DNA from: Candidatus Omnitrophota bacterium
Lineage (GTDB): Bacteria > Omnitrophota > Gorgyraeia > Aquiviventales > Aquiviventaceae
NCBI GenBank assembly: GCA_016180605.1
Contig: JACPAW010000011.1
Coordinates: 1-10,000, forward strand
Reading direction: 5' to 3'
Length of the DNA stretch: 10,000 bases
Shown: piece after piece, positions 1-7,160 of the stretch
How the letters are laid out: every line of letters begins with the position of its first letter
Position numbering within the stretch: position 1 is the first letter of the stretch
Position numbers and translations under genes: made by a program
The notes under the pieces: model-generated
What the model saw: the letters and a program-made list of their open reading frames with translations, nothing else
Told to the model about the DNA's origin: nothing
The model's database searches: none

Positions 1-2
1 AT

Positions 3-971
3 GCTCTGGAGTTTGCGATTGAGGGGGAACTGTCTTTCGCCGAAAATCCCAAATATGTGCCTCTAGCGCAGCAAAGCCAGGCGTGTGCCATCATTGTTTC
101 TATGGATTTTCCTGTGCTTGAGAAGAAAGCGTTGCTGCGCGTTGAAAATCCGCGCCTTGCTTTTTTCCGCACGATGCATTTGCTCGCTCCGCAGCGCAAG
201 ACCAGTTCCGGGGTTCATCGCGAGGCGATCGTGGCCCCGGATGCCCACATCGGAGAAGGTGTGTCCATCAAGGAACTGGCCGTCATCCGCAGCAAAGCCC
301 ACATTGGAAGCGGGACCATCGTCGAATCGGGAGCGCATATCGGAGAAAGAGTCGTCATCGGAAAAGATTGCTTTATCGGCCCTAATGCGGTCGTTCTCTA
401 TGACTGTCATATCGGGGATCGGGTCATTCTCCATGCCGGAGTCGTGGTGGGGGCGGATGGCTTCGGTTATATCTGGTCGGATGGTCGGCATCTGAAGATT
501 CCTCAGCTGGGTAATGTCCTCATCGAGGACGATGTGGAGCTGGGAGCGAATGTATGCGTGGATCGGGCCACGTTCGGATCCACCCTCATCAAGCGTGGGA
601 CTAAAGTCGATAATTTGGTGCAGATCGCCCATAACGATGTCGTAGGAGAGCATGTGATTATGTCCGGACAGGTTGGGTTGGCAGGCAGTGTCCACATCGG
701 CAGCCGAGTCATGTTTGGAGGGCAATCCGGAGTGGCGGACCATGTGACCATCGGAGATGATGTCCGGGTGGGTGCCAAGAGTGCGGTGATTAAAAACGTG
801 CCATCCGGCCAGACCGTCTGGGGTTCGCCAGCGCGGCCTATCGCGCAGGTCAAGCGGGAAATGGCGGCTCTTTCCTTTCTGCCCGAACTTTTGAGAGAAA
901 TCCGCAATAAAAGAAAAACTTCAAGGAAGCCTAAGCATAAAAGTCAAAATAGAGCGCATTCGGTTCGTTAA
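3..971 (+). CDS. lpxD: UDP-3-O-acylglucosamine N-acyltransferase (LpxD), 5' end outside window
   Basis: LpxD transfers a 3-hydroxyacyl chain from acyl-ACP to the 2-amino group of UDP-3-O-acylglucosamine, the third step of lipid A synthesis, in the cytoplasm. The frame is open from the left edge, so the real start lies outside; a GTG at 57 is internal, because the residues before it (GELSFAENPKYVPL) already match the LpxD N-terminal uridine-binding domain. About 322 residues are visible. The middle is a left-handed beta helix of hexapeptide repeats (many I-G-x-x-x-x-I/V units, about 225-815). The catalytic histidine is the H of QIAHN, codon 630-632 (known for the family from E. coli His239). 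HAGVVVGADGFGY is also typical. The C-terminus is a helical segment followed by a Lys/Arg-rich tail. Family assignment is firm. The gene is probably not part of the oxidase operon downstream. Confidence 0.95.
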   Translation, partial: ALEFAIEGELSFAENPKYVPLAQQSQACAIIVSMDFPVLEKKALLRVENPRLAFFRTMHLLAPQRKTSSGVHREAIVAPDAHIGEGVSIKELAVIRSKAHIGSGTIVESGAHIGERVVIGKDCFIGPNAVVLYDCHIGDRVILHAGVVVGADGFGYIWSDGRHLKIPQLGNVLIEDDVELGANVCVDRATFGSTLIKRGTKVDNLVQIAHNDVVGEHVIMSGQVGLAGSVHIGSRVMFGGQSGVADHVTIGDDVRVGAKSAVIKNVPSGQTVWGSPARPIAQVKREMAALSFLPELLREIRNKRKTSRKPKHKSQNRAHSVR

Positions 972-978
972 CGAACCG
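961..978. repeat. 18-bp perfect palindrome over the lpxD stop codon
   Basis: CGGTTCGTTAACGAACCG is a perfect inverted repeat with no spacer. The lpxD stop codon TAA (969-971) lies at its centre. No T-run follows, so it does not look like an ordinary intrinsic terminator. It could be a protein-binding site (operator) for the gene starting at 1003, a weak hairpin at the lpxD mRNA end, or chance. The symmetry is seen directly; any role is inference. Confidence 0.6.
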
Positions 979-1002
979 TGGCACTCTTTCTAGTCGACCA
1001 TA

Positions 1003-2397
1003 ATGATATCTACAAGACAAAACGCTTTTAAGCAATACCGCATGGCATTCTTCCTGGCACTCTTTGTCTGTGGTGCCGCAGGTGATTCAGATGCAGCAGA
1101 GCCCCCCAAGGTGGATCTTCAGGTCGGAAAAGCCGCCTATCAGCGCTATTGTGCACGCTGCCATGGAGTCTTGGGTGCTGGAGACGGAGTCGACGCCAAG
1201 CGTTTCTATCCGCGGCCCCGAGACTTAACGCTTGGCATCTATAAATTCCGCTCCACTGTCAGTGGCACGCCTCCTACCGATGAAGATATTTATCATATCC
1301 TTGCTGAGGGTCTTCCCGGTACCAATATGCCCGACTGGAAGCACTTAAGCGAAGAAACGCGCTGGCAGTTGGTTTATTACCTTAAGAGCCTATCGCCGGC
1401 TTTTAATGAAAATCCACCCCAGCCCGTTGAAGTGGCTGCTGACCCAGGGCCTAAACACGCCGATATCAAAAAAGGCCGCGCGCTTTATGAGCAACTTGGC
1501 TGTGCGGCATGCCATGGTTCTTCCGGTCGGGCGAATGGGTCTTCTGCTGCGGGATTGGTGGATGATTGGGGATTGCCGATTCGGTCGGCGGATTTAACCC
1601 AAGGATGGAGTTATCGAGGAGGAGCTAATCCGCGCTCGGTGATGCTTCGATTCTTGACAGGCATTGACGGAACCGGGATGCCCTCCTACTCCGGGGCGAT
1701 TTCTCCGGAAGATGCGTGGCACCTGGCGTACTATGTCGAAACGCTTCAAGAAAAAGCCAATTGGAATTTGATCGCGCATCCAATGGCGGTAGAAGGCCCT
1801 CTACCGACTACGGTTGAAGACCCTCGCTGGGATTCAGTCCGGCGTACGGATATTCGGCTGCGCCATGTGGTAGACAACAACGGTACATGGGTATCGGCTC
1901 CTACAGTGAAAGCCTTGGTATTGCAGTCGATGTATAATAAAGAAACGATTGCATTTCGTTTGACATGGAATGACCCTACGGAAGATGCGGTGGAAACCGT
2001 GGATTCCGTAGCGTTGCTTTTGAAAACTCCCCAGAGCCAAGGGGATATGTTGAGTCTTCAAACATGGCCGTATGACGGCTCTCCTGTTTTAGATATCTGC
2101 CTTTGGTCGGCCAAGACTAAAGAGGCAGTTGAAGCGGTCGCGGCTGGTTTTAAGGCAGTGGGTACGGCGGCAGTTCGGTCCCAAAGAGAAAGCCAAGCGG
2201 AGTACAAAGACGGCCAGTGGCGCCTTGTGATCCAGCGGCCGATTGAGCCTCCGGCATCCGAGCGCGCCAGCGCTCTTTCCCAGAAGGGCCTAACTGCTAT
2301 TGGATTTGCCGTGTGGGATGGGGCGTATTCTTCCACACGGGCTGTTTCTCCATGGGTTGAACTGGATCTGCGTAATAATGTGAAGAGTGATGAGTGA
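1003..2397 (+). CDS. secreted dihaem cytochrome c with C-terminal ethylbenzene-dehydrogenase-type haem domain
   Basis: A 464-residue exported electron-transfer protein. A hydrophobic segment (about residues 14-27) ending near DAAEP suggests a signal peptide or membrane anchor. Two cytochrome c domains follow: CARCH (Cys50, Cys53, His54) with probable axial Met109 in GTNMPDW, and CAACH (Cys167, Cys170, His171) with probable Met226 in GTGMPSY. Residues about 275-456 resemble the EB_dh haem-binding domain of ethylbenzene and DMSO reductase-family gamma subunits (IAFRLTWNDPT, IGFAVWDGAYSS, AVSPW). In that family this domain binds haem b; I cannot assign its ligands here. It heads the oxidase cluster and is likely a periplasmic electron donor, which is inference. 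No clear Shine-Dalgarno precedes the ATG at 1003; an ATG at 1042 is an alternative that would still keep most of the signal sequence. Confidence 0.88.
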   Translation: MISTRQNAFKQYRMAFFLALFVCGAAGDSDAAEPPKVDLQVGKAAYQRYCARCHGVLGAGDGVDAKRFYPRPRDLTLGIYKFRSTVSGTPPTDEDIYHILAEGLPGTNMPDWKHLSEETRWQLVYYLKSLSPAFNENPPQPVEVAADPGPKHADIKKGRALYEQLGCAACHGSSGRANGSSAAGLVDDWGLPIRSADLTQGWSYRGGANPRSVMLRFLTGIDGTGMPSYSGAISPEDAWHLAYYVETLQEKANWNLIAHPMAVEGPLPTTVEDPRWDSVRRTDIRLRHVVDNNGTWVSAPTVKALVLQSMYNKETIAFRLTWNDPTEDAVETVDSVALLLKTPQSQGDMLSLQTWPYDGSPVLDICLWSAKTKEAVEAVAAGFKAVGTAAVRSQRESQAEYKDGQWRLVIQRPIEPPASERASALSQKGLTAIGFAVWDGAYSSTRAVSPWVELDLRNNVKSDE

Positions 2398-2408
2398 AGA
2401 GTGATCGA
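2381..2408. repeat. two tandem 14-bp units across the cytochrome stop codon
   Basis: TGAAGAGTGATGAG (2381-2394) is followed directly by TGAAGAGTGATCGA (2395-2408). The first 12 bases of the two units are identical. The stop codon TGA (2395-2397) is the first triplet of the second unit. It looks like a small slipped-strand duplication at the end of the gene. Confidence 0.6.
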
Positions 2409-2410
2409 TG

Positions 2411-2416
2411 AGGAGG
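2411..2416 (+). promoter_or_regulatory. Shine-Dalgarno AGGAGG fixing the start at 2425
   Basis: A perfect AGGAGG lies 8 nt before the ATG at 2425. It lies inside the longer open frame that would begin at a GTG at 2401, so the ATG at 2425 is the better start. Confidence 0.85.
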
Positions 2417-2424
2417 ATACAATC

Positions 2425-3156
2425 ATGAAACGCTTACAATTCGCTGCACTGATTGGGATGGGCTTGATTTTAGTAGGAGCCGGGATCGCACGGCAACCGG
2501 AAGCTCAAGCCGAGGGCTCGGCTACGATCAAAGGCAGCATTCATTTTTCCGGAACCGCTCCAACGCGGGAACCCGTTAAAATGAATGCGGATCCGGTCTG
2601 CCAGCAACAGCATTCCAGTCCGGTATTGTCAGAAGAAGCTGCTGTAGTAGGGCCTGAAGGAGAATTGAAGAATGTGTTTGTGCATGTCAAAAGCGGGGCT
2701 TCCCCTGCTGCATCGGCGCCAACCCAGCCGGTTACCCTTGATCAGAACGGCTGCTGGTACACCCCGCATGTATTCGGCATCCAAGCCAATCAACCGCTGG
2801 AAATCGTCAATAGCGACGCCACACTCCACAATGTCAACGCAAAGCCGACAACCAACCAGCCGTTTAACATCGCCCAGCCTGTCAAGGGCATGAAGACGAC
2901 CAAAAAATTCACCAAGCCTGAAATCATGGTGAAGTTCAAGTGCAACGTTCACCCGTGGATGAGCGCTTATGCGGGTGTGGTGAATCATCCTTATTTTGCC
3001 GTCTCGGATGAGCAGGGAGCCTTTAGCATTACCGGGCTTCCGGCAGGAACGTATGAGCTTGAAGCTTGGCATGAGAAATTCGGTACCCAAACGCAGACGC
3101 TTACGGTTGCAGAGGGCGAAACGAAGCAGACCGAGTGGTCTTTCAGAGCACAATAA
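2425..3156 (+). CDS. secreted cupredoxin-like protein with C-terminal carboxypeptidase-regulatory-like fold
   Basis: A 243-residue exported protein, probably a blue-copper electron carrier. An N-terminal hydrophobic stretch (about residues 7-22) and a cleavage-like region near AQAEG indicate a signal peptide. A plastocyanin/azurin-like core follows. The candidate copper ligands are His135 (in LHNVN), Cys173, His176 and Met179 (in CNVHPWM), the usual His-Cys-His-Met set of type 1 copper. Cys59 (DPVC) and Cys110 may form a disulphide. From about residue 187 the sequence turns into a beta-sandwich motif with FSITGLPAGTYELEAWHE, typical of carboxypeptidase regulatory-like domains. The start is set by the strong AGGAGG. 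The gene begins 27 nt after the dihaem cytochrome and precedes coxB, which fits a role as an oxidase electron donor (inference). Similar proteins are sometimes labelled methylamine utilization proteins; nothing here supports that role. Confidence 0.85.
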   Translation: MKRLQFAALIGMGLILVGAGIARQPEAQAEGSATIKGSIHFSGTAPTREPVKMNADPVCQQQHSSPVLSEEAAVVGPEGELKNVFVHVKSGASPAASAPTQPVTLDQNGCWYTPHVFGIQANQPLEIVNSDATLHNVNAKPTTNQPFNIAQPVKGMKTTKKFTKPEIMVKFKCNVHPWMSAYAGVVNHPYFAVSDEQGAFSITGLPAGTYELEAWHEKFGTQTQTLTVAEGETKQTEWSFRAQ

Positions 3157-3180
3157 GTTGAGTTCCTTATGCGTACCACT

Positions 3181-3204
3181 CTTCGCCACTTCGCCACTTT
3201 GCCA
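3181..3204. repeat. three tandem 8-bp units in the cupredoxin-coxB gap
   Basis: CTTCGCCA, CTTCGCCA and CTTTGCCA follow one another in the 90-nt gap between the cupredoxin-like gene and coxB. The third copy differs at one base. No function is evident; it resembles a short slippage repeat. Confidence 0.6.
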
Positions 3205-3235
3205 CCAAGCTAAGGTTTTGGGTCGTGCCATGGGT

Positions 3236-3240
3236 AGGAG
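3236..3240 (+). promoter_or_regulatory. Shine-Dalgarno AGGAG supporting the GTG start of coxB
   Basis: AGGAG lies 6 nt before the GTG at 3247. This supports an unusual start codon and keeps the N-terminal hydrophobic signal segment of CoxB. Confidence 0.75.
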
Positions 3241-3246
3241 TTCGCG

Positions 3247-4005
3247 GTGTTAAGGCGTTTTTGCATTCGTTGGATCCCAGCTTTCATCAGTTGGTTGGTT
3301 GCGCCCTCTTGGGTGTTCGCTTTCAGCCGCTCCGGTGCTCGGGTGTGGTTGCCGGAGGGAATCAGCACGGTTGCGCCTGAAATTGATCGCCTGTTCTACA
3401 TCGTTCTGGTACTGACGTCGGTGGTCTTCGTGCTCGTCCAGGGAACCCTACTGGTTTTCCTGGTTCGCTATCGCCGCCGTCCTGGCCGAAAAGCCAGTTA
3501 CAGCCATGGCAACTACCGTGTGGAAGTCGTTTGGACGTTGATTCCCGCAATCATCCTCATTTGGTTGGCATTTCAAAATCAAAGGGTTTGGTCGAAGGTT
3601 AGGGGAACTCCGCCGCCTGCGGATCTTGAAGTGGAAGTGACCGCCGAGCAGTTTGCCTGGAACATCCGGTATGCAGGGCAGGATGGTGCTTTCAACACCC
3701 AGGATGATGTTCTTACCATTAATCAACTCCACCTTCCGATTCATCAAACCATCTTGATCCACCTTAAGTCTAAGGATGTGATTCACAGCTTTTTCGTGCC
3801 TCAGTTCCGGTTCAAGCAGGATGTGGTGCCAGGGTTGACGACGCACGTATGGTTGTCCGCCACTAAAAGCGGCCAATACGAAATTGCTTGTGCGGAACTT
3901 TGCGGTTTGGGTCATTATCGCATGAGAGGGTTTTTAACGGTTGAAAGCCCCGAGGCTTTCACGGCGTGGTTGGCGGAGATGTTCAAAGAACAAACAGCGT
4001 CCTAA
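3247..4005 (+). CDS. coxB: cytochrome c oxidase subunit II (CuA subunit)
   Basis: CoxB takes electrons from a periplasmic donor through the binuclear CuA centre and passes them to haem a of subunit I. The protein has 252 residues. There is an N-terminal hydrophobic signal-like segment (about 10-27), then two membrane helices (about 50-73 and 93-110), then the periplasmic cupredoxin domain. The CuA ligands are all present: His180 (VIHSFFVP), then Cys215, Glu217, Cys219, His223 and Met226 in CAELCGLGHYRM. AEQFAWNIRY (133-142) is the conserved aromatic patch used for electron entry. No CxxCH follows, so this is not a caa3-type subunit with fused cytochrome c; a separate donor such as the dihaem protein at 1003 is needed. 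The start is a GTG with a good AGGAG. coxA begins 14 nt after the stop. Confidence 0.97.
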   Translation: MLRRFCIRWIPAFISWLVAPSWVFAFSRSGARVWLPEGISTVAPEIDRLFYIVLVLTSVVFVLVQGTLLVFLVRYRRRPGRKASYSHGNYRVEVVWTLIPAIILIWLAFQNQRVWSKVRGTPPPADLEVEVTAEQFAWNIRYAGQDGAFNTQDDVLTINQLHLPIHQTILIHLKSKDVIHSFFVPQFRFKQDVVPGLTTHVWLSATKSGQYEIACAELCGLGHYRMRGFLTVESPEAFTAWLAEMFKEQTAS

Positions 4006-4019
4006 AGGTAAAAAAACGC

Positions 4020-5738
4020 ATGAATCGCTCAAGCCACAAGAGTCCCGGCTTTGTCCAAAAGTATATCTTCTCAACAGACCACAAGACCATCGGGATCCAG
4101 TTCCTGATTACGAGTCTTTTCATGCTGTTTTTCGGAGGGTTGCTGGCCATGCTCATTCGCTGGCAGCTCGGCTGGCCGGGACACTCCCTGGCTTTTATGG
4201 AGAAGATTGCCCCTGAAGGGATGCCGGGTGGCATCATGGTGCCGGAGTACTTCAACATGCTTTTTACCATGCACGGATCGGTCATGATTTTCTTCGCCAT
4301 CATTCCGCTGTTGGTGGGGGTCTTTGGCAACTACCTGATTCCGCTTAAAATCGGAGCCGGGGATATGGCGTTTCCGCGCCTGAACATGATTTCTTTCTGG
4401 CTGGTTCCGGTATCTATCGCCATTGTCTGCACCGGGTTCTTCCTGCAAGGGGGAGCCGCGGCATCTGGCTGGACAGCCTACGCGCCACTTTCTACGACGA
4501 TGGGGCCCGGGCAGCTTTGCTGGATCATCGGGGTTATCGTTCTGGGCAGTTCTTCCATCATGGGCGCCGTCAACTATATCACGACGATTATCAACTTGCG
4601 GGCACCGGGGATGACCTACTTCAGGCTGCCGATGTCCATTTGGGCGCTTTTTATCACCGCTATCATCACGGTGCTGGCCACTCCTGTTCTGGCTTCGGCA
4701 TTGATTTTGTTGCTGTTGGATTCTACGCTAGGGACGAGTTTCTTTCTGCCTGCGGGTATGATTATCGATGGCGTTCTTCAGCCAAACGCAGGAGGTCAGG
4801 CGCTGTTGTGGCAGCATCTTTTCTGGTTTTATTCCCATCCGGCCGTCTACATCATGATTCTTCCTGCCATGGGCATTGCTTCGGAAGTCATCCCGGTTTT
4901 CGCCCGCAAGCCACTCTTTGGATACCACTCCATGGTCTGGGCGATTATGGCGATTGCGATTTTGGGATTCTTAGTGTGGGCGCACCACATGTTTACCAGT
5001 GGCATGAACCCGGCTTTGGGAACGAGCTTCATGGCTTCGACGATGGTGATTGCATTGCCCTCTGCCATAAAAACCTTCAATTGGTTGGGAACGCTCTGGC
5101 GCGGGTCGATCCGTTTGACGACCCCAATGCTGCATGCGCTGGCGTTTGTGTCCATGTTCGTGATTGGCGGATTAACCGGCATTTTCGCTGCGGCTAGCAC
5201 GGTGGATCTGTACTTGCATGACACTTACTTCATCGTGGGCCACTTGCACTATGTGCTATTCGGCGGCAGCCTCTTTGGCATCTTCGCGGGGATCACGTTC
5301 TGGTTTCCAAAAATGTTTGGGCGCCTGCTCAATGAAACACTGGGGAAAATCCATTTTGCGTTGACTCTTATTTTCTTCAATGGGGTGATGTTTCCCATGT
5401 TCATCCTGGGGGTTGCCGGCATGCCCCGCCGCATTTATGACTACACGCAGTACGCCCACTTAGCCCATGTCGGGGGCCTGAACCGAATGATGAGTGTTTC
5501 CGCTTTCTGTCTGGGTGCGGCTCAGCTTATCTTCATGTTTAATTTCTTCTGGAGCATGTACAGAGGAAAAAAAGCAGGGGAAAATCCTTGGCAAGCCAAT
5601 ACGCTGGAATGGGCGACAGCTTCTCCTCCGCCGCATGGTAATTTTGAGAAAACCCCCACCGTTTACCATGGACCCTACGAGTACAGCGTTCCTGGTCGTA
5701 AAGACGACTGGCTGCCTCAACATCAACCTGCAAAATAA
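4020..5738 (+). CDS. coxA: cytochrome c oxidase subunit I, A2-type haem-copper oxygen reductase
   Basis: The catalytic subunit reduces O2 to water at the haem a3-CuB site and pumps protons across the inner membrane. It has 572 residues, with the usual twelve-helix pattern. Ligands are in place: His85 (MHG) and His410 for haem a, His408 for haem a3, His273, His322 and His323 for CuB, and Tyr277 of the cross-linked pair. The helix VI motif reads YSHPAVY (271-277), where A1 enzymes have GHPEVY; a Tyr-Ser pair replacing that glutamate is the recognised mark of A2 oxidases (Thermus and Rhodothermus caa3 types). The K-channel lysine is Lys351 (SAIKTFNW). The D-channel entry aspartate is Asp115 (AGDMAFPR). 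The ATG at 4020 fits HKTIG-type N-termini, with AAAGG upstream; the frame is open further up, to 3966, inside coxB. No subunit III is fused to the C-terminus. Confidence 0.97.
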   Translation: MNRSSHKSPGFVQKYIFSTDHKTIGIQFLITSLFMLFFGGLLAMLIRWQLGWPGHSLAFMEKIAPEGMPGGIMVPEYFNMLFTMHGSVMIFFAIIPLLVGVFGNYLIPLKIGAGDMAFPRLNMISFWLVPVSIAIVCTGFFLQGGAAASGWTAYAPLSTTMGPGQLCWIIGVIVLGSSSIMGAVNYITTIINLRAPGMTYFRLPMSIWALFITAIITVLATPVLASALILLLLDSTLGTSFFLPAGMIIDGVLQPNAGGQALLWQHLFWFYSHPAVYIMILPAMGIASEVIPVFARKPLFGYHSMVWAIMAIAILGFLVWAHHMFTSGMNPALGTSFMASTMVIALPSAIKTFNWLGTLWRGSIRLTTPMLHALAFVSMFVIGGLTGIFAAASTVDLYLHDTYFIVGHLHYVLFGGSLFGIFAGITFWFPKMFGRLLNETLGKIHFALTLIFFNGVMFPMFILGVAGMPRRIYDYTQYAHLAHVGGLNRMMSVSAFCLGAAQLIFMFNFFWSMYRGKKAGENPWQANTLEWATASPPPHGNFEKTPTVYHGPYEYSVPGRKDDWLPQHQPAK

Positions 5739-5741
5739 CAC

Positions 5742-6098
5742 ATGAAAAAGACAATCAGCTCAAGAAGGGTGGGTTTGAATCGCTATTTGCGAGAATCCGT
5801 CAAGCGAATTCGGCACGCGTTTCCTAGGACCCGTCGTATCATCCTGTTTGGTTCCCATGCCTATGGGAAACCGAGTGAAGATAGTGACATCGACATTTTT
5901 ATTGAAGTTCCGACACGACAACGGTTATCCACTCGCTATCAGGTGATGGATCGTTTGTTTGACCCGCGTCCTTGCGGAATCGATCTCATTATTAAGACGC
6001 CCCAGGAAGTTCACCAGATCCTGCGGGATTTCAATCCATGCTTTGAGGATATTTTGCAGAAGGGTCGTATCTTATATGCCAGGAGAACGACGCGGTAA
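5742..6098 (+). CDS. minimal nucleotidyltransferase (MNT family), candidate antitoxin-type protein
   Basis: A 118-residue protein of the DNA polymerase beta-like nucleotidyltransferase superfamily. LFGSHAYGKPSEDSDIDIFI (35-54) holds the Gly-Ser pair (37-38) and the two metal-binding aspartates Asp49 and Asp51. A third acidic residue is Asp81 (GIDLII). The catalytic set therefore looks intact. Small proteins of this kind often pair with a HEPN-domain toxin; in well-studied MNT/HEPN pairs the MNT protein adenylylates and silences the HEPN RNase. Here the start is 3 nt after the coxA stop, so it is probably co-transcribed with coxA. No full-length HEPN gene follows, only the stub at 6076-6198. 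The position is odd because subunit III (coxC) commonly follows coxA. The fold is clear; the substrate and partner are unknown. Confidence 0.85.
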   Translation: MKKTISSRRVGLNRYLRESVKRIRHAFPRTRRIILFGSHAYGKPSEDSDIDIFIEVPTRQRLSTRYQVMDRLFDPRPCGIDLIIKTPQEVHQILRDFNPCFEDILQKGRILYARRTTR

Positions 6099-6198
6099 TT
6101 CAAAGCCTTGGATTAAGAAGGCGGAAGCGCGTAGAGCTATTCAGCGCATGCGGTATATTCGTGAGCGGCTGCGCCAATCGCTTGGGTTGAGTTCGTGA
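6076..6198 (+). CDS. possible 40-residue HEPN-like stub overlapping the MNT gene
   Basis: A short open frame starting at an ATG inside the 3' end of the MNT gene (23-nt overlap). The product is very basic and predicted helical. Residues 11-18 (KPWIKKAE) resemble the first helix of some HEPN-domain proteins, which often overlap or follow MNT genes. The sequence then runs RRAIQRMRYIRERLRQSLGL and stops, without the RxxxxH catalytic motif of HEPN RNases. It could be the 5' remnant of a deleted HEPN toxin, a real small basic protein, or a chance frame. I see no Shine-Dalgarno. The overlap with the MNT gene and the HEPN-like start are the only supports. Confidence 0.3.
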   Translation: MPGERRGNSKPWIKKAEARRAIQRMRYIRERLRQSLGLSS

Positions 6199-6244
6199 AT
6201 TCGAGCGTTTGTTTTTGGCGTTTGGAACGACGTGCGCCGGTGCT

Positions 6245-6251
6245 AGAAGGA
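6245..6251 (+). promoter_or_regulatory. Shine-Dalgarno AGAAGGA for ctaA
   Basis: AGAAGGA lies 6 nt before the ATG at 6258 and favours it over the in-frame ATG at 6276. Confidence 0.65.
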
Positions 6252-6257
6252 CACTGA

Positions 6258-7160
6258 ATGTTTGTTGGCGCTACTATGTTTGCATCTGACCGTTCTGCAT
6301 TGCGTTTGCATCGCTACGCCATGCTGACGGCTAGTGCGACCTTCCTTCTATTGATAGCTGGCGGTTTGGTGACGTCCACGGATTCCGGGCTTGCCGTTCC
6401 GGATTGGCCGCTTTCTTACGGGATGCTCTTTCCTCCGATGGTAGGCGGCATCTTCTATGAGCACGGGCATCGCATGATTGCCGGGGTTGTGGGAATCCTG
6501 ATCGGGGTTTTGGCCGTGTGGACGCGAAAAACCGAGAAGCGGATCTGGGTGCGTCGGTTAGCGGCATTCGCATTCGCCGCAGTCCTGGCACAGGCCCTGC
6601 TGGGGGGACTTACGGTGCTGCTGTTGCTTCCGCCTCAGATTTCTATTGCCCATGCCTGCTTAGGGCAAACTGTTTTTTGTCTGGTTGTCGGACTGGCATG
6701 GTGCACACATCCTGGCTGGTCTGCTACGCTTGCCACAGCGCGCCCTATTGGCGGTTCCTTTTTCTTGCGGTTTTTGGCAATGGCTGTGGCGATTCTAGCT
6801 GCTACACAGCTTTTTCTAGGTGCGGTCATTCGCCACACGGGTATCGCCGTTGTCCCGCATATGATCGTAGCGTTATGTCTTCTGATGACATCTGTGATTT
6901 GTCTATGGCAAGTTCTCAAGCGCAGAGCTTCTTTGCCGAGTGTGCCTTCGCATGCTTGGCGTGTGGTGTTATTACTAGGAGTCCAGTTGACGCTCGGAGT
7001 CATGGTTTTTCTTAATCGAAGTTCTGTGGGATTGCGAACCGCGCATGTGGCAGTCGGCGCTTTAATTCTTTCCCAAGCCGTGCTTCTTGCCTGGGAAGTC
7101 TGGCGCAGGGCTGGGAGCCCCTCTTGTGAAACGGATGAATGCGTATCTAGAGCTTACTAA
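6258..7160 (+). CDS. ctaA: haem A synthase (COX15/CtaA family)
   Basis: This inner-membrane enzyme oxidises the C8 methyl group of haem O to a formyl group, giving haem A for the oxidase. The protein has 300 residues and about eight hydrophobic helices in two similar halves. The first half carries GGLVTSTDSGLAVPDWPLSYG and EHGHR (Glu68, His71 match the ExxH of the family), then His132 (AHACLGQ). The second half has RHTG (His193), His201 and His263 (RTAHVAVGA). These are the candidate haem ligands. The first extracytoplasmic loop (about 40-67) has no cysteine, unlike the Bacillus enzyme, which has a cysteine pair there. A good Shine-Dalgarno precedes the ATG. The 3' end overlaps the start of ctaB. 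Confidence 0.95.
   Translation: MFVGATMFASDRSALRLHRYAMLTASATFLLLIAGGLVTSTDSGLAVPDWPLSYGMLFPPMVGGIFYEHGHRMIAGVVGILIGVLAVWTRKTEKRIWVRRLAAFAFAAVLAQALLGGLTVLLLLPPQISIAHACLGQTVFCLVVGLAWCTHPGWSATLATARPIGGSFFLRFLAMAVAILAATQLFLGAVIRHTGIAVVPHMIVALCLLMTSVICLWQVLKRRASLPSVPSHAWRVVLLLGVQLTLGVMVFLNRSSVGLRTAHVAVGALILSQAVLLAWEVWRRAGSPSCETDECVSRAY

Noticed and set aside
63..743. Long open frame on the minus strand opposite lpxD (226 codons)
   Set aside because: It is antisense to a clear lpxD with hexapeptide repeats; its translation has no recognisable domain, and repeated codon patterns in lpxD easily keep the opposite frame open.
979..994. TGGCAC before the cytochrome gene as a sigma-54 promoter
   Set aside because: The matching TTGC element is missing at the required spacing.
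3247..4005. Cytochrome c domain fused to CoxB (caa3 type)
   Set aside because: No CxxCH occurs in the 252 residues, and the protein stops soon after the CuA domain.
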